Source: Bacteroidota bacterium (GTDB taxonomy: Bacteria; Bacteroidota; Bacteroidia; AKYH767-A; OLB10). Taken from it: a stretch of 36,409 nt of DNA. The position numbers were made by a program, and so were the translations under genes. Location: positions 1-36,409 of the forward strand of contig JAHEKC010000019.1 of NCBI GenBank assembly GCA_024638565.1, given 5' to 3'. The first letter of the stretch is position 1. Each line of letters opens with the position of its first letter. This document shows, one piece after another, positions 1 to 8,900 of this stretch. Below the pieces are notes generated by a model. The model was not told where the DNA came from. It did not search any database and saw only the letters and a program-made list of their open reading frames with translations.

Positions 1-1
1 C

Positions 2-202
2 AACCGTGTGGGCATCGACGGCAACGGCGTCAGGTATGCAGGGGATTCCATGGCATTTGATCCTGCAGGATGTAACCTGCTCAAACAAAGATCTGGTACG
101 CGGTTCGTAAAGACGGTTACGTTTTCCCGTCAGACGCTGATGGATGTACGCAGGCGGTTGCCATTCCTCCCGGATGCGGACCGATTCCGGATTGCACCCT
201 GA
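2..202 (+). CDS. Omega-amidase-like nitrilase family protein, C-terminal fragment
   Basis: This is the 3' end of a gene cut by the left edge; the reading frame is open from base 2 to the TGA at 200-202 and no start is inside the window. The 66 residues begin NRVGIDGNGVRYAGDSM and end LPFLPDADRFRI. In nitrilase-superfamily omega-amidases of the YafV/Nit2 type the NRVGxDGNGxxYxGDS segment lies near the C-terminus, and a conserved aromatic/DAD-F tail closes the protein. Such enzymes hydrolyse alpha-keto acid amides such as alpha-ketoglutaramate or alpha-ketosuccinamate in the cytosol, in metabolite repair and methionine salvage. The catalytic Glu-Lys-Cys triad lies outside the window, so activity cannot be judged. 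The next gene (arfB) starts 7 bases after the stop, which suggests cotranscription. The family call rests on the tail motif only. Confidence 0.75.
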   Translation, partial: NRVGIDGNGVRYAGDSMAFDPAGCNLLKQRSGTRFVKTVTFSRQTLMDVRRRLPFLPDADRFRIAP

Positions 203-209
203 AACAGGC

Positions 210-626
210 ATGCGCATAGATCCCAGGAGTTTTCTTCCAGAAATCAGGTTCAGGGCCGTACGCAGCCGTGGCAGCGGCGGACAACATGTTAACAAGGTTT
301 CCACCAAGGTTGAGCTTACTTTTGACATCGTGGATTCTGAGCGGTTGGATGAAGGACAGAAAGCAACCCTGGTGAAAAAACTCGGTTCGCGGGTGACCAA
401 AAACGGCGTCCTGCGCATCACCTGTGATACGGAACGTTCGCAATGGGCCAACAAGCTGCGTGTATTCGAAAAATTCCTGTTGCTGGTTACGGAAGCACTG
501 GCGCCGGTCAAGAAGCGTATTCCCACCAGGCCATCAGCGACCCACAAGGAACGACGGTTGAAGGACAAGAAAGAACAATCGGAAAAAAAAGCACGCCGCC
601 GCCAGTCGGGTAACGGGTACCGGTAA
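210..626 (+). CDS. arfB: Alternative ribosome-rescue factor ArfB (peptidyl-tRNA hydrolase, GGQ domain)
   Basis: A 138-residue protein of the class I release-factor catalytic family. Residues 21-30 read GSGGQHVNKV; the GGQ at 23-25 is the catalytic motif that hydrolyses peptidyl-tRNA in the ribosomal peptidyl-transferase centre. There is no codon-recognition domain. The C-terminal third (about 103-135) is a Lys/Arg-rich tail containing KKRIPTRPS and KERRLKDKKEQSEKKARRR, which in ArfB inserts into the empty mRNA channel of stalled ribosomes. Length is normal for ArfB (about 140). I chose the ATG at 210 because homologues begin just before the R/F-rich strand, and because the longer frame back to 144 would overlap the upstream nitrilase gene. 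The start is 7 bases after that gene's stop. The stop is 5 bases from the convergent M28 peptidase gene, so no separate terminator fits between them. Confidence 0.93.
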   Translation: MRIDPRSFLPEIRFRAVRSRGSGGQHVNKVSTKVELTFDIVDSERLDEGQKATLVKKLGSRVTKNGVLRITCDTERSQWANKLRVFEKFLLLVTEALAPVKKRIPTRPSATHKERRLKDKKEQSEKKARRRQSGNGYR

Positions 627-631
627 ACGGT

Positions 632-2020
632 TCACTCCTCTATGCCGTGCTCCGTTAGCAGAAACGCCATGGAGGTCATCAGCGCTGCACCCAGTTCCAA
701 TTCCCTTTTGTTGACCTGGTCGAAAGTATCATTCCATGAATGGTGGAAATCGAAATAACGCTGCGAGTCAGGTGCCATGCCAATCAGGACCAGGCAATCC
801 AGTTCCGGGCACAGCTTTGCGCCCAGGTGGTTGATGTCGGCACCTCCATACCCGTGGAACCAGCGATCGGCCATGTAAGGCGTAAAATGAGAGCTCCACC
901 GCATCACGTGTTCGACGAGCGTGGTGTCTCCCTTGAAGCTGAGTCCGCGGGGTGTCAGTACCCCTGCATCGCTTTCAATGGCGGCAATATGATTTTCTCC
1001 CTTGGCACGGGCCTCGTCCGCGTACTTCTTACCTCCCATACCCCCGTTTTCCTCATTCATGAACATGACGGCCCTCAGTGTTCTTTTAGGCTGGATGCCC
1101 AGTGACTTGAAGACGCGTAGCACCTCTATGGCCTGCATGCATCCACCCCCGTCGTCGTGCGCGCCTACTCCAAGGTCCCATGCATCCAGGTGGCCACCCA
1201 CCGTGACGATCTCGTGCGGGTACTTGGTGCCCTTGATCTCACCTATCACGTTATATGATAGCTTGTCCTCGTGGGTCTTACAGGTAAGTTTAAAACTGAA
1301 TTGGTTCGAAGGGTTATTCCGGATATACTCGCTTAGCTTCTCGGCTCCCAGTGTGCTGATGGCACAGGCGGGTATCTTCTGGACGGAATCCACATACCCC
1401 ATGCTGCCTGCATGCGGCTTGTCGTCCATACGAAGGGTCATGGAACGCACTACCACGCCCACCGCACCGTATGGCGCCGCCTTGATGGCACCCGACCACC
1501 GTTGCCTGACCGCTTCGCTGTAAGCGCGGAAGGTGTTGATGTATGTCGGATTCATGGGCTCATTGTAGAATACGATCTTGCCCTCCAGCAGGCCCTGCTT
1601 GCCAAGTATATCCACCATTTCCATGCGTTTCACTTCCACGACCTCTGCAATTATCCCATCAGGAGGTGTGGCAATGCTGCCACCGAGCGCACATATGGGA
1701 ACTTCGATTTTCTTTCCCCTGACGACAATATGTCCCTGTTCCACGCCACGAACCCAGTGCGGGACCATGCATTCCTGCCGCCATGTTTCAACCCCCAGCG
1801 ACTTCATCAGGGAGTCCGTCCATTCGACCGCCTGCGCGGCGCCCGGGGAACCACTCAGTCGTGATGGCATACGGGTAGTCAGCTCCCTGAGCCATTCGTA
1901 TGTGTTTCCGTCACGTAAATTCATGTCATAAATCTTGCGGATATAAGCGGAATCATTCTGGGCGTCCGCAGGCTGGGCTGAAAAGACGAGAGCACTGAAC
2001 AGGATTATTATTCTTTTCAT
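632..2020 (-). CDS. Secreted M28-family zinc metallopeptidase (carboxypeptidase Q-like)
   Basis: A 462-residue exported protein. Residues 1-20 form a signal peptide (MKRIIILFSALVFSAQPADA). About residues 90-240 correspond to a protease-associated (PA) insert. The catalytic M28 domain carries GGHLDAWD at 275-282, AHDDGGG at 287-293, NEENGG at 322-327, ESDAG at 349-353 and DFHHSWNDT at 424-432. These supply the expected co-catalytic zinc ligands (about H277, D289, E324, D351, H427) and the general base Glu (E323). The architecture resembles plasma glutamate carboxypeptidase (CPQ) and similar Bacteroidota aminopeptidases, which trim di- and oligopeptides in the periplasm or outside the cell. The ATG at 2020 is preferred over one 14 codons upstream because it begins the signal peptide directly. 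There is no T9SS sorting domain. Substrate is unknown. Confidence 0.92.
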   Translation of the reverse strand: MKRIIILFSALVFSAQPADAQNDSAYIRKIYDMNLRDGNTYEWLRELTTRMPSRLSGSPGAAQAVEWTDSLMKSLGVETWRQECMVPHWVRGVEQGHIVVRGKKIEVPICALGGSIATPPDGIIAEVVEVKRMEMVDILGKQGLLEGKIVFYNEPMNPTYINTFRAYSEAVRQRWSGAIKAAPYGAVGVVVRSMTLRMDDKPHAGSMGYVDSVQKIPACAISTLGAEKLSEYIRNNPSNQFSFKLTCKTHEDKLSYNVIGEIKGTKYPHEIVTVGGHLDAWDLGVGAHDDGGGCMQAIEVLRVFKSLGIQPKRTLRAVMFMNEENGGMGGKKYADEARAKGENHIAAIESDAGVLTPRGLSFKGDTTLVEHVMRWSSHFTPYMADRWFHGYGGADINHLGAKLCPELDCLVLIGMAPDSQRYFDFHHSWNDTFDQVNKRELELGAALMTSMAFLLTEHGIEE

Positions 2021-2040
2021 GATGAAGCAGTGGTTTGGAT

Positions 2041-2055
2041 CCGGCCATCGGCCGG
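2041..2055 (-). repeat. Perfect 6-bp hairpin in the leader of the M28 peptidase gene
   Basis: CCGGCC at 2041-2046 and GGCCGG at 2050-2055 are separated by ATC. The hairpin would sit 21 bases upstream of the chosen start of the M28 peptidase gene. No U-run follows it, so it is not an obvious terminator. Just upstream on the minus strand a TACTTTTC sequence (7 of 8 to TAnnTTTG) could be the -7 element, which would put the hairpin in the transcribed leader. Role unknown. Confidence 0.4.
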
Positions 2056-2332
2056 AAGGCAAAGAAAAGTATTCCCGCGAAAACAGTATTCAGTGATCCT
2101 CCGGGGTGGCCTGCTACCCAGAAGTCACGATTGCCGGTGTAAATGCGATGAAGACGGGCGTGATCCGGAATTGGTGGCCACAGCAGTCGAACCTTGGATG
2201 GTGAATTTCTACCGGCTACCGGTGGATGGGTTGAGGCGGGAGATTGCCGCGACCGTTCCTGCTAACGCAAGCACTCGCTCGAAAAGACGTCAACCTGGAA
2301 ATTTGAACTTTGAAATGCGAGCCAACAAGCCG
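2056..2332. other. Intergenic stretch without recognisable gene
   Basis: Together with the leader hairpin this is a gap of about 312 bases between the start of the M28 peptidase gene (2020) and the stop of the PorP/SprF-OmpA gene (2333). An open frame runs through it on the plus strand (2030-2500), but it overlaps the next gene antisense and resembles nothing known. Near 2305-2325 there is a TTTGAACTTTGAAA stretch of the simple-repeat type often seen between Bacteroidota genes. I see no tRNA, small RNA or strong terminator. Confidence 0.5.
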
Positions 2333-4315
2333 TCAGTTCCGCACGATGTTGATCTCCACCCTCCGGTTCCGGGCCTTGCCATATTCGTCGCTGTTATCCA
2401 TCAACGGCATGGTTTCCCCGTAATTGACCATCTGGATTCTCGCAGGTGCGATGCCCTGCCGCTGCAGGTACTGGCTGACCACGACCGTGCGATTCAATGA
2501 AAGGGTCATATTGAAAAGATCGTCGCCTTCACTGTCCGTGTGGCCGGTCAGGATAATCCGGCTTTCAGGGTTGGCATAAAGGATATCGATGGCATGCTCC
2601 ACGATGTCATAAAGGTCATGGGTTCTTACCACCGCCTTGCCGGTTTCAAATTCTATATTGGAAAAATTCCTGATCAGCATGGCTTTTGCAAACGCGGGTT
2701 CCGTTTCGGGACAGCCGCGATTGGATGCGGTACCGGGTTCCATCGGACACCGGTCCTTCATATCCACCACGCCGTCCTTATCCGTATCAGGACATCCCCG
2801 GGTTCCAATATCACCTTTGATAAACGGGCATTCGTCGTTGGCATCGCTGATGCCGTCGCCGTCGCTGTCGACCAATGATTTGACAACCGGCGTTTCGTCA
2901 ATCCGGATGCCGGTTGAAGCCATGACCGGTTTCGTGGCCGGCAGTTGATTTGGTTCCTGCACGGGCACTTCTTCCGTGCGGGTGTCGATCTTATTAATCC
3001 CGGGCGATTCTTCCCTGATCGAAGGCAGGTCCGGTGTTCGCGACCTCCGGTCCCCGAGACTGCCAGGCATGCCGGTGGTGGCCAGCTTTGCGGATTCCCT
3101 CGTGGTCATGGATTCCACGGGTGTGTCCGCAAGACGTGTTTCCTGTTCCTGTTGCGGCTCCGGCTGAACCGGCTTCGCAGGTGTTTTCCGTGCAAGCACG
3201 GGTTGCTCGTCACCCACAGCCGGGGAAAGCACATTCCTTCCCTCCAGGTGTTCGGGAGCCGTCACACCAAGTGCAAGGGTTTCCTGTTCACGCCTGGCCA
3301 GGTGTCTGATTTTTTTCTTCTTTACCGGAGCCTTGACTATAATCTCCGCAGGGTCTGTGGGTTTACCCTTGTGACGTTTCTTAAATGTATAGCTGACGGT
3401 AAGTTCCAGCGCACCATGTCCGCCACTTGCCTCGTTCAGCGATGAAATATTGAAGTCATAGCTGGTGCCGACAAACAACCTGTTCACCTGGAATCCCGCG
3501 TAGGCAATGGCGGCATCGCTGTTCCTGAGAAACATCCCGGCCTGGAAGGCGTTGGCATTGCTGGTCAGGAATGCCAGCGTGGCGCCGGTATAGAATTCGG
3601 AAAAACTTTCCTGCATCATATACAGGGCCATGGGGCGCAGTTCCATGCTTTTATTCAGCCTGATTCCCGCACCAGCATGGTAGGTCTGACGGATCGGCAG
3701 ACGGATATCACCGGAGATAAATACCTCGTCCGGGCGGTTCAGGTGCGCAAAGGATACCCCGCCAAAAGGCTTGAAGGTGGCTTTCGGATTATGAAAGCCG
3801 TGCTTGTAAAGGAGGCCGAAGGTAAGATCAGGCCTGGTAATACTTGTATTGGCAAAAACCTCGCCGTGCGGCAAAGCAGGGTCGAACCCGGTATCCTCTA
3901 TATACTGGTTATCGAACGAAAGCTTGTCCGGGTTGAATTTCTTGTTCATCATCCCCACCTGCAGGCCGCCTGACAATGCGCCTTCGCGTCCGAGCGGGAG
4001 GTGATATGCCAGCATGCCGCCCGCATCCAGTCGCTGGATGGATGCTTCACCGGCGCCGTTTTTAAATACCTGCAGTCCGAACCCGAACCGGCCTACCTTC
4101 TTATCCACGAAAATACCTTCGGTCGTGTACGGGCTGGTAATGCCAGGCCACTGGTTCCGGTATACGGCCGTCATCCGCACATGCTCTATGTCATGTCCGG
4201 TCAGTGCAGGATTCAGGTAAAGGGGCAGGTTTCCGTATTGTGAAAAATGCGGATCCTGTGCCGCTGCGGCAAAACAGCTGGCAAGGAATGCGATATGGAT
4301 GCAGATTCTTTTCAA
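2333..4315 (-). CDS. PorP/SprF-family outer-membrane protein fused to TSP3 repeats and a C-terminal OmpA domain
   Basis: About 660 residues (678 from the alternative start). After a signal peptide (KRICIHIAFLASCFAAAAQ) comes QDPHFSQYGNLPLYLNPALTG, the hallmark N-terminus of PorP/SprF proteins of the T9SS and gliding machinery, followed by about 300 residues of predicted beta barrel. A long Pro/Glu/Thr-rich linker leads to two thrombospondin type 3 calcium-binding repeats (DSDGDGISDANDECP and DTDKDGVVDMKDRCP) and an OmpA-like domain with TGHTD and NxxLSxxR motifs that bind peptidoglycan. Typical PorP/SprF proteins are about 300-350 residues and lack the last two modules. I chose TTG at 4315 because it begins the signal peptide and lies 7 bases after the upstream stop; an in-frame ATG at 4369 would overlap the upstream gene by 47 bases. 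The upstream type B sorting-domain gene is the likely partner cargo. Confidence 0.88.
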   Translation of the reverse strand: MKRICIHIAFLASCFAAAAQDPHFSQYGNLPLYLNPALTGHDIEHVRMTAVYRNQWPGITSPYTTEGIFVDKKVGRFGFGLQVFKNGAGEASIQRLDAGGMLAYHLPLGREGALSGGLQVGMMNKKFNPDKLSFDNQYIEDTGFDPALPHGEVFANTSITRPDLTFGLLYKHGFHNPKATFKPFGGVSFAHLNRPDEVFISGDIRLPIRQTYHAGAGIRLNKSMELRPMALYMMQESFSEFYTGATLAFLTSNANAFQAGMFLRNSDAAIAYAGFQVNRLFVGTSYDFNISSLNEASGGHGALELTVSYTFKKRHKGKPTDPAEIIVKAPVKKKKIRHLARREQETLALGVTAPEHLEGRNVLSPAVGDEQPVLARKTPAKPVQPEPQQEQETRLADTPVESMTTRESAKLATTGMPGSLGDRRSRTPDLPSIREESPGINKIDTRTEEVPVQEPNQLPATKPVMASTGIRIDETPVVKSLVDSDGDGISDANDECPFIKGDIGTRGCPDTDKDGVVDMKDRCPMEPGTASNRGCPETEPAFAKAMLIRNFSNIEFETGKAVVRTHDLYDIVEHAIDILYANPESRIILTGHTDSEGDDLFNMTLSLNRTVVVSQYLQRQGIAPARIQMVNYGETMPLMDNSDEYGKARNRRVEINIVRN

Positions 4316-4322
4316 CGCTTGG

Positions 4323-6605
4323 TTACCTGATGACACTGACCTGCCCTTTATGCTTTTCTGTGATGTCATTGGTATACGTCACCTCGATCACGTATATGTA
4401 TGTGCCGGTCTGAACCACGTCACCGCTGACGGTGCCGTCCCACAGGTTTACCGGTGCATGGAAGATGAGCTGACCCCATTGGTTATAGATGCTCATCTCA
4501 ACGGCTTCAATATTGCTGCCGCGGACACGAAACCCGTCGTTCTGCCCGTCGCCGTTGGGCGTGAACGCCGTGGGGATGTAAGCATCATTCCGCCTGGATA
4601 GGGTGATATTCTGCAGGACGGAGTCCACACAACCACCGGGACCGGTTGCCACCAGCGTGACGCTGTAGGAACCAGGCTGGCTGTAAGTATGCTGCGGATC
4701 CGACAGCGAGGATGTATTGGTTGCGGAAGCGGGATCGCCGAAAACCCAGGCATACGTGCCTCCGTTTTGTGTCGTGTTCATGAATCCAACCAGGAATCCG
4801 GAACCCGTCGTGGTAAGTACAGAAGAGGTGAAGGACGCCACTGGTGCCGTGCGCACCAGCACCTGTACCGGTGTCCGTGCGGCGGACGAACAACCACCCG
4901 ACTGTGCTTCCACGTAGAAAGTCGTTGTTTGAGCCAGAGGGCCGGTGGTGTAGGTCTGGCCGTTGGCCAGCAGATTGCCGCCAACCGGCAGTGCAAACCA
5001 TTGGTAGGTGGTGCCGGGTTGAGCCTGGACCACCAGGACTGCCTGCCCGCCCGGGCAAACGGTATCTCCGGAAGCGAGTGGTGCTGAAGGGGCCGGATTC
5101 ACTGTTACGCTGACGGGCGGGGACTGGGAAGAACAGCCGGCAGCAGAGCTGACCGTTACCGTGTATGTACCGGCTACCGACACCTGAATAGCAGGGATCG
5201 TGGCGCCGGAACTCCATACATAGGTACTTCCGGCACTTGCAGTCAGCGTTAGATTCGCTCCCTGGCAAATAGCCTGGTTCCCCGAAGGACTGATTGATGC
5301 GGGTGGTGCGGTCACAACAGAAATAACGATGGTATCTGAAATGACTGTTACGCCCAGCAGGTCCCTGGCCGTGCAATGAATAGAGTGATTCCCTGCGGAA
5401 AGACCGGGCAGAGACAGCACACCAGTCTGGTTCATCCCCAGCTGTATCGTGCCTTCGTAAAAGGTATAATCGCTGAGCCCGGCAGGCGAGGCGGTAACCG
5501 TAACTGTATCCCCCAGGCAGATAACATTGTTCGTGGCATCACTGGAAACGGTGAGCGTGACGTTCGACGATGGCGTGATGACACGAATCATGTGATTATA
5601 GGAGTCTGCTACGAGGAGTTTTTGTTGTGCATCGTAACTGTCCAGGCCGGTCACTCCCTGGAAGGTGGCCGTTGCCACAGGGCCGTTGGTGAAACCGGGC
5701 ATACCGGTTATACCGGCATAGGTACTGACCATGCCTGACGAAATCATGCGGATGGTGTAGTTGTTTCCATCACCTATATAAATGTTGTTTTGGCCATCCA
5801 CTGTCACCGCCCACGGGGCGTTGAACGTGGCAGAGAATCCGCTTCCGTTATTGCTTCCTGCCGTACCGGTACCGGCAAGCGTGGTTACGACCCCGGAAGG
5901 AGAAACCCGCCGGATCTTGTTATTCCACTGGTCGGTAACGACAATATTTCCTGCGGTATCAAGGGCAATGGCGAACGGGTGGTCGAACCGTGCCGCGGCG
6001 CCGGTACCATCGGTACTGCCGGGAATAAATGGCGTACCGGCAAGGGTGGTCACCGTTCCTGCCTCAATCTTCCGGATCACGTGCGTCATCCGGTCGGACA
6101 CATATATTACGCTGCCGTCGGGCGACACGTCGATACCGGCCGGAAAGCCGAACTGGGCAGTACCCACGGGTCCGTTCGTGGTACCGAAGACGCCTGTGCC
6201 GGCAATGGTCGTGACCACCGCTGACGGCGTGATCATTCGGATTTTGTAATTCTTGGTATCTGCGATGTAGAGGTTGCCGCTGGTATCGCAGGCGACAGCC
6301 CACGGTTCGTTGAAGGTGGCCGCCGTCCCGGTACCGTCCGTGCTTCCGGGCGCCCCGCTTCCCGCGAATGTGGTCACAACACCGGCAGGTGTGATTTGCC
6401 TGATACGGTGATTATAACGGTCGGCTACGAAAACGTTACCCGACGCGTCAACGCAAATGTCATGCGGGCTGTTGAAGCGTGCTGACGTTCCTGTCCCGTC
6501 CATGAATCCGGAGGAGCCTGCCATACCGGCAAGCGTGGTTACATCCTGCGCCTGGAGCGCCGAAAACAGGAAACAAAGGAGTACGGGCAGGTACGGGCGT
6601 TTCAT
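4323..6605 (-). CDS. Secreted NHL-propeller protein with Ig-like/PKD domains and type B T9SS sorting domain
   Basis: A 760-residue exported protein. Residues 1-20 are a signal peptide. About 22-350 contain six NHL-type units, each with a variant of xVTTxAGxGxxGxxDGTGxxAxFNxP and GNxYxADxxNxxIRxI, enough for a six-bladed beta-propeller. Ig-like segments with paired cysteines (VCPGGQAV and similar) follow at about 350-585. A PKD-like domain (FGDPASATNTSSLSDPQHTYSQPGSYSVTL) lies near 590-665. The last 85 residues contain IPTAFTPNGDGQND and end HKGQVSVIR, the gliding-motility-associated (CHU_C) type B sorting domain recognised by T9SS. The mature protein is therefore predicted to be secreted or surface-exposed, with a binding or adhesive role; no catalytic motif is seen. 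It precedes the PorP/SprF-OmpA gene on the same strand with a 7-base gap or a short overlap. Confidence 0.93.
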   Translation of the reverse strand: MKRPYLPVLLCFLFSALQAQDVTTLAGMAGSSGFMDGTGTSARFNSPHDICVDASGNVFVADRYNHRIRQITPAGVVTTFAGSGAPGSTDGTGTAATFNEPWAVACDTSGNLYIADTKNYKIRMITPSAVVTTIAGTGVFGTTNGPVGTAQFGFPAGIDVSPDGSVIYVSDRMTHVIRKIEAGTVTTLAGTPFIPGSTDGTGAAARFDHPFAIALDTAGNIVVTDQWNNKIRRVSPSGVVTTLAGTGTAGSNNGSGFSATFNAPWAVTVDGQNNIYIGDGNNYTIRMISSGMVSTYAGITGMPGFTNGPVATATFQGVTGLDSYDAQQKLLVADSYNHMIRVITPSSNVTLTVSSDATNNVICLGDTVTVTASPAGLSDYTFYEGTIQLGMNQTGVLSLPGLSAGNHSIHCTARDLLGVTVISDTIVISVVTAPPASISPSGNQAICQGANLTLTASAGSTYVWSSGATIPAIQVSVAGTYTVTVSSAAGCSSQSPPVSVTVNPAPSAPLASGDTVCPGGQAVLVVQAQPGTTYQWFALPVGGNLLANGQTYTTGPLAQTTTFYVEAQSGGCSSAARTPVQVLVRTAPVASFTSSVLTTTGSGFLVGFMNTTQNGGTYAWVFGDPASATNTSSLSDPQHTYSQPGSYSVTLVATGPGGCVDSVLQNITLSRRNDAYIPTAFTPNGDGQNDGFRVRGSNIEAVEMSIYNQWGQLIFHAPVNLWDGTVSGDVVQTGTYIYVIEVTYTNDITEKHKGQVSVIR

Positions 6606-6823
6606 CGTCTGGCAATTTCCTTCCCCTGGAAGGAGGATCTGGCCATACCATCATGTTACCGGCATGCACCCGATCAGAAATATATTTCCTCATACGGCGT
6701 TGCAGGTGTAAGGTTACGGCAGGAATCCGTCCCGTGAAAGCACGATTCATTGAAAAACAGGAGTTTGCGCAAAAGCCGGAACGCGTGCTGGGCACCGGCG
6801 GCGCACCAGCCAATACCCAGGAG

Positions 6824-8821
6824 TTAGTACCGGACGATTTGCAAAATACCGCGGGCTATTCCGGAAGCCAGGTGCACCATAAATAAATAGGTACCCGGTT
6901 TTAGCCCGGAAACATCGACCACCGGCGGTCCGCCCGGATTCCCGGCAAAAGACAATTCAACCACTTTGCGACCCGCCAGGTCGAACAGGTCCAGTTTCCA
7001 CAAACCCCCTTCAAAACATTCACCGCACCGGAGTGTAACCAGGCCGGTGGCCGGGTTCGGGTACAAAAGCACAGGGGAAGCACGCCCCGGCATTTCAACC
7101 GACACCTGTCCGGGCAGCAACGTAACAGTTACGATGGCATTGACACTGTCGCCCAGGTCGTTCTTTACCACCAGCTGCAATTCATATCCGCCGGGCGAAA
7201 GCCCGGTTGTATTCCAGTTGCCCAGCACACCCTGGTATACCTCGGCCAGGGAGTCGGTCACGATTAAGGTCCAGGGTCCGGTTCCCGTGGCACGGTAGCC
7301 GAGGCTGTAACTCCCGAAATCCATCCATGAGCCCTGTGGTCCCTGCTCCAGCCATGCGGATCCCGTGACCGGTATGACGTCATTGGTTAATCCAGATTGC
7401 GGCTGGGCAATCCGTGCATTCCAGGCGACGGCCCCGTCATAAGGAACAGGATCCTGTGGCAGGGTGCTTTGCACGGTAACCATTACAGACTGCCCGGTGG
7501 CGGATGCAATCCCATTGGCAACGGTGCCGTAGCCGAACAGGAACACGCCGTTACGCTCGCTGCGGATGTTGGAAGTGACAGAGACCCCTGATGCGATGGT
7601 CACGCTCGTATCCGACGCCCAGAAGTATCCCCCGCTCCCGTCCAGCAGGAATGACTGTGTAAAGGCCGTGGCCCGGCCCAACGTTCCAATTTCTCCCACA
7701 ATGCAGCTGGAAACATCTATATGGCTGCTGTCGAAAACATAAAGGCTCCACGTCTGTACGTCTGTGTTGACGAGTTCCAGGTTGCGATCTGTGAGCGGTG
7801 CGGTGAAGTTCACGTAGCTTGAATTGTTGATCAGGCCGCTTACCGAAGCCGAATCGCCACGCTCGAACCATGCGCCAATAGTACGCAGCTTGGAGTTTGA
7901 AATTGTCACGTCAGAACCATTCACGGGCATGATGCCCCACCAGACATCTGTACAGGAGTCTGCATCCACATGATAGCCGATGCCACTGACACCTGGAAGG
8001 TTGTTGTCGAACTGGTAGGCATAAAGCGAATCCCCGTCCGGAAACGAGAAATCCACTACCGCGGAATCCGGAAAATGGTGCCAGAGCAGCAGCGTGGGCG
8101 TGTGCCTGAAACTGACCTGCGCATTGCCGCTCAGGATATACTCGCCCCCAAGGGTGGTTCCGTTGATGTCAATGACAGCGGATCCCCAGGCGCCCGCCGT
8201 GGTCCAGTCGTTGTTGACCACGTCTTCCATAACGAAAAAACCGGAGTCGGCCACCACCAGGTTATGGGAAAGTCCGTTATAATTAAGCGTGCTGCCCCGG
8301 ATCCATGCACGCCCCTGCTGGGCCACAACCAGTGCGCGCTGGTAAAAATATTGTTGCGGAAAATAAAGCGTTGAAGAATCAACCAGTAAGGTGCCGTTCT
8401 GGAACACATTGATGTCACCGGAAATGGTTGCATTGGCCTTTTGAAAGATCAGCACGCCATCGTTGAATACAAATACCGGTCCGTTCAGGTTGTAGACGGT
8501 GTCAATGATTACGGTATCGGCGGGTGTCAGACCCACGAACAGGGTGTCGTTGGCCATGCCGGCATCCGCCGGGGCTTGGAATCCCCCCTGTGCATATTGC
8601 CTGATCGCCTGCCATGCACCCGCGCGGTTGTTCACAGGGGTAGTATTTTCCGGCGCGACCGGCACCGGCCTGTACTTCAATGCCGCGTTTATTTCAGCCT
8701 GCGGAAAAGCCTGATGTTCCTGGATCTGCGCTGTAGCCGATTGCACCAGGAAACCAATGCCGCATACTCCAACCAGTTTCAATGATAATGATCGCAAAAA
8801 AAACGAGTGCCTGAAAATCAT
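6824..8821 (-). CDS. Large secreted protein with right-handed beta-helix-like body and type A T9SS sorting domain
   Basis: A 665-residue exported protein of unknown function. Residues 1-31 form a signal peptide ending SATAQ. The body (about 90-470) is Ser/Thr/Asn/Gly/Val-rich with many short hydrophobic strands such as GVLIFQKANATISGDI and FQNGTLLVDSSTL, resembling stacked coils of a parallel beta-helix; this is an inference from composition. A fibronectin-like strand pattern follows at about 480-575. The C-terminus has VLLYPNPATGLVTL, WKLDLFDLAGRKV and LKPGTYLFMVHLASG, the type A sorting domain (TIGR04183-like) recognised by T9SS and cleaved on export. The start at 8821 is divergent from the carbonic anhydrase gene. 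Together with the NHL protein it forms a block of exported proteins. No enzyme motif is visible. Confidence 0.88.
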   Translation of the reverse strand: MIFRHSFFLRSLSLKLVGVCGIGFLVQSATAQIQEHQAFPQAEINAALKYRPVPVAPENTTPVNNRAGAWQAIRQYAQGGFQAPADAGMANDTLFVGLTPADTVIIDTVYNLNGPVFVFNDGVLIFQKANATISGDINVFQNGTLLVDSSTLYFPQQYFYQRALVVAQQGRAWIRGSTLNYNGLSHNLVVADSGFFVMEDVVNNDWTTAGAWGSAVIDINGTTLGGEYILSGNAQVSFRHTPTLLLWHHFPDSAVVDFSFPDGDSLYAYQFDNNLPGVSGIGYHVDADSCTDVWWGIMPVNGSDVTISNSKLRTIGAWFERGDSASVSGLINNSSYVNFTAPLTDRNLELVNTDVQTWSLYVFDSSHIDVSSCIVGEIGTLGRATAFTQSFLLDGSGGYFWASDTSVTIASGVSVTSNIRSERNGVFLFGYGTVANGIASATGQSVMVTVQSTLPQDPVPYDGAVAWNARIAQPQSGLTNDVIPVTGSAWLEQGPQGSWMDFGSYSLGYRATGTGPWTLIVTDSLAEVYQGVLGNWNTTGLSPGGYELQLVVKNDLGDSVNAIVTVTLLPGQVSVEMPGRASPVLLYPNPATGLVTLRCGECFEGGLWKLDLFDLAGRKVVELSFAGNPGGPPVVDVSGLKPGTYLFMVHLASGIARGILQIVRY

Positions 8822-8900
8822 GCGGTGCCAAAGGGTTTTCCAGTGCTAAAGGTATGAAACCCGGATCTTACGGCAGGAAGTCGTATTTCAAAACAACGAC

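Noticed and set aside
2030-2500. 156-codon plus-strand frame over the gap before the SprF-like gene
   Set aside because: It overlaps the OmpA-coding end antisense and shows no signal peptide, domain or family resemblance.
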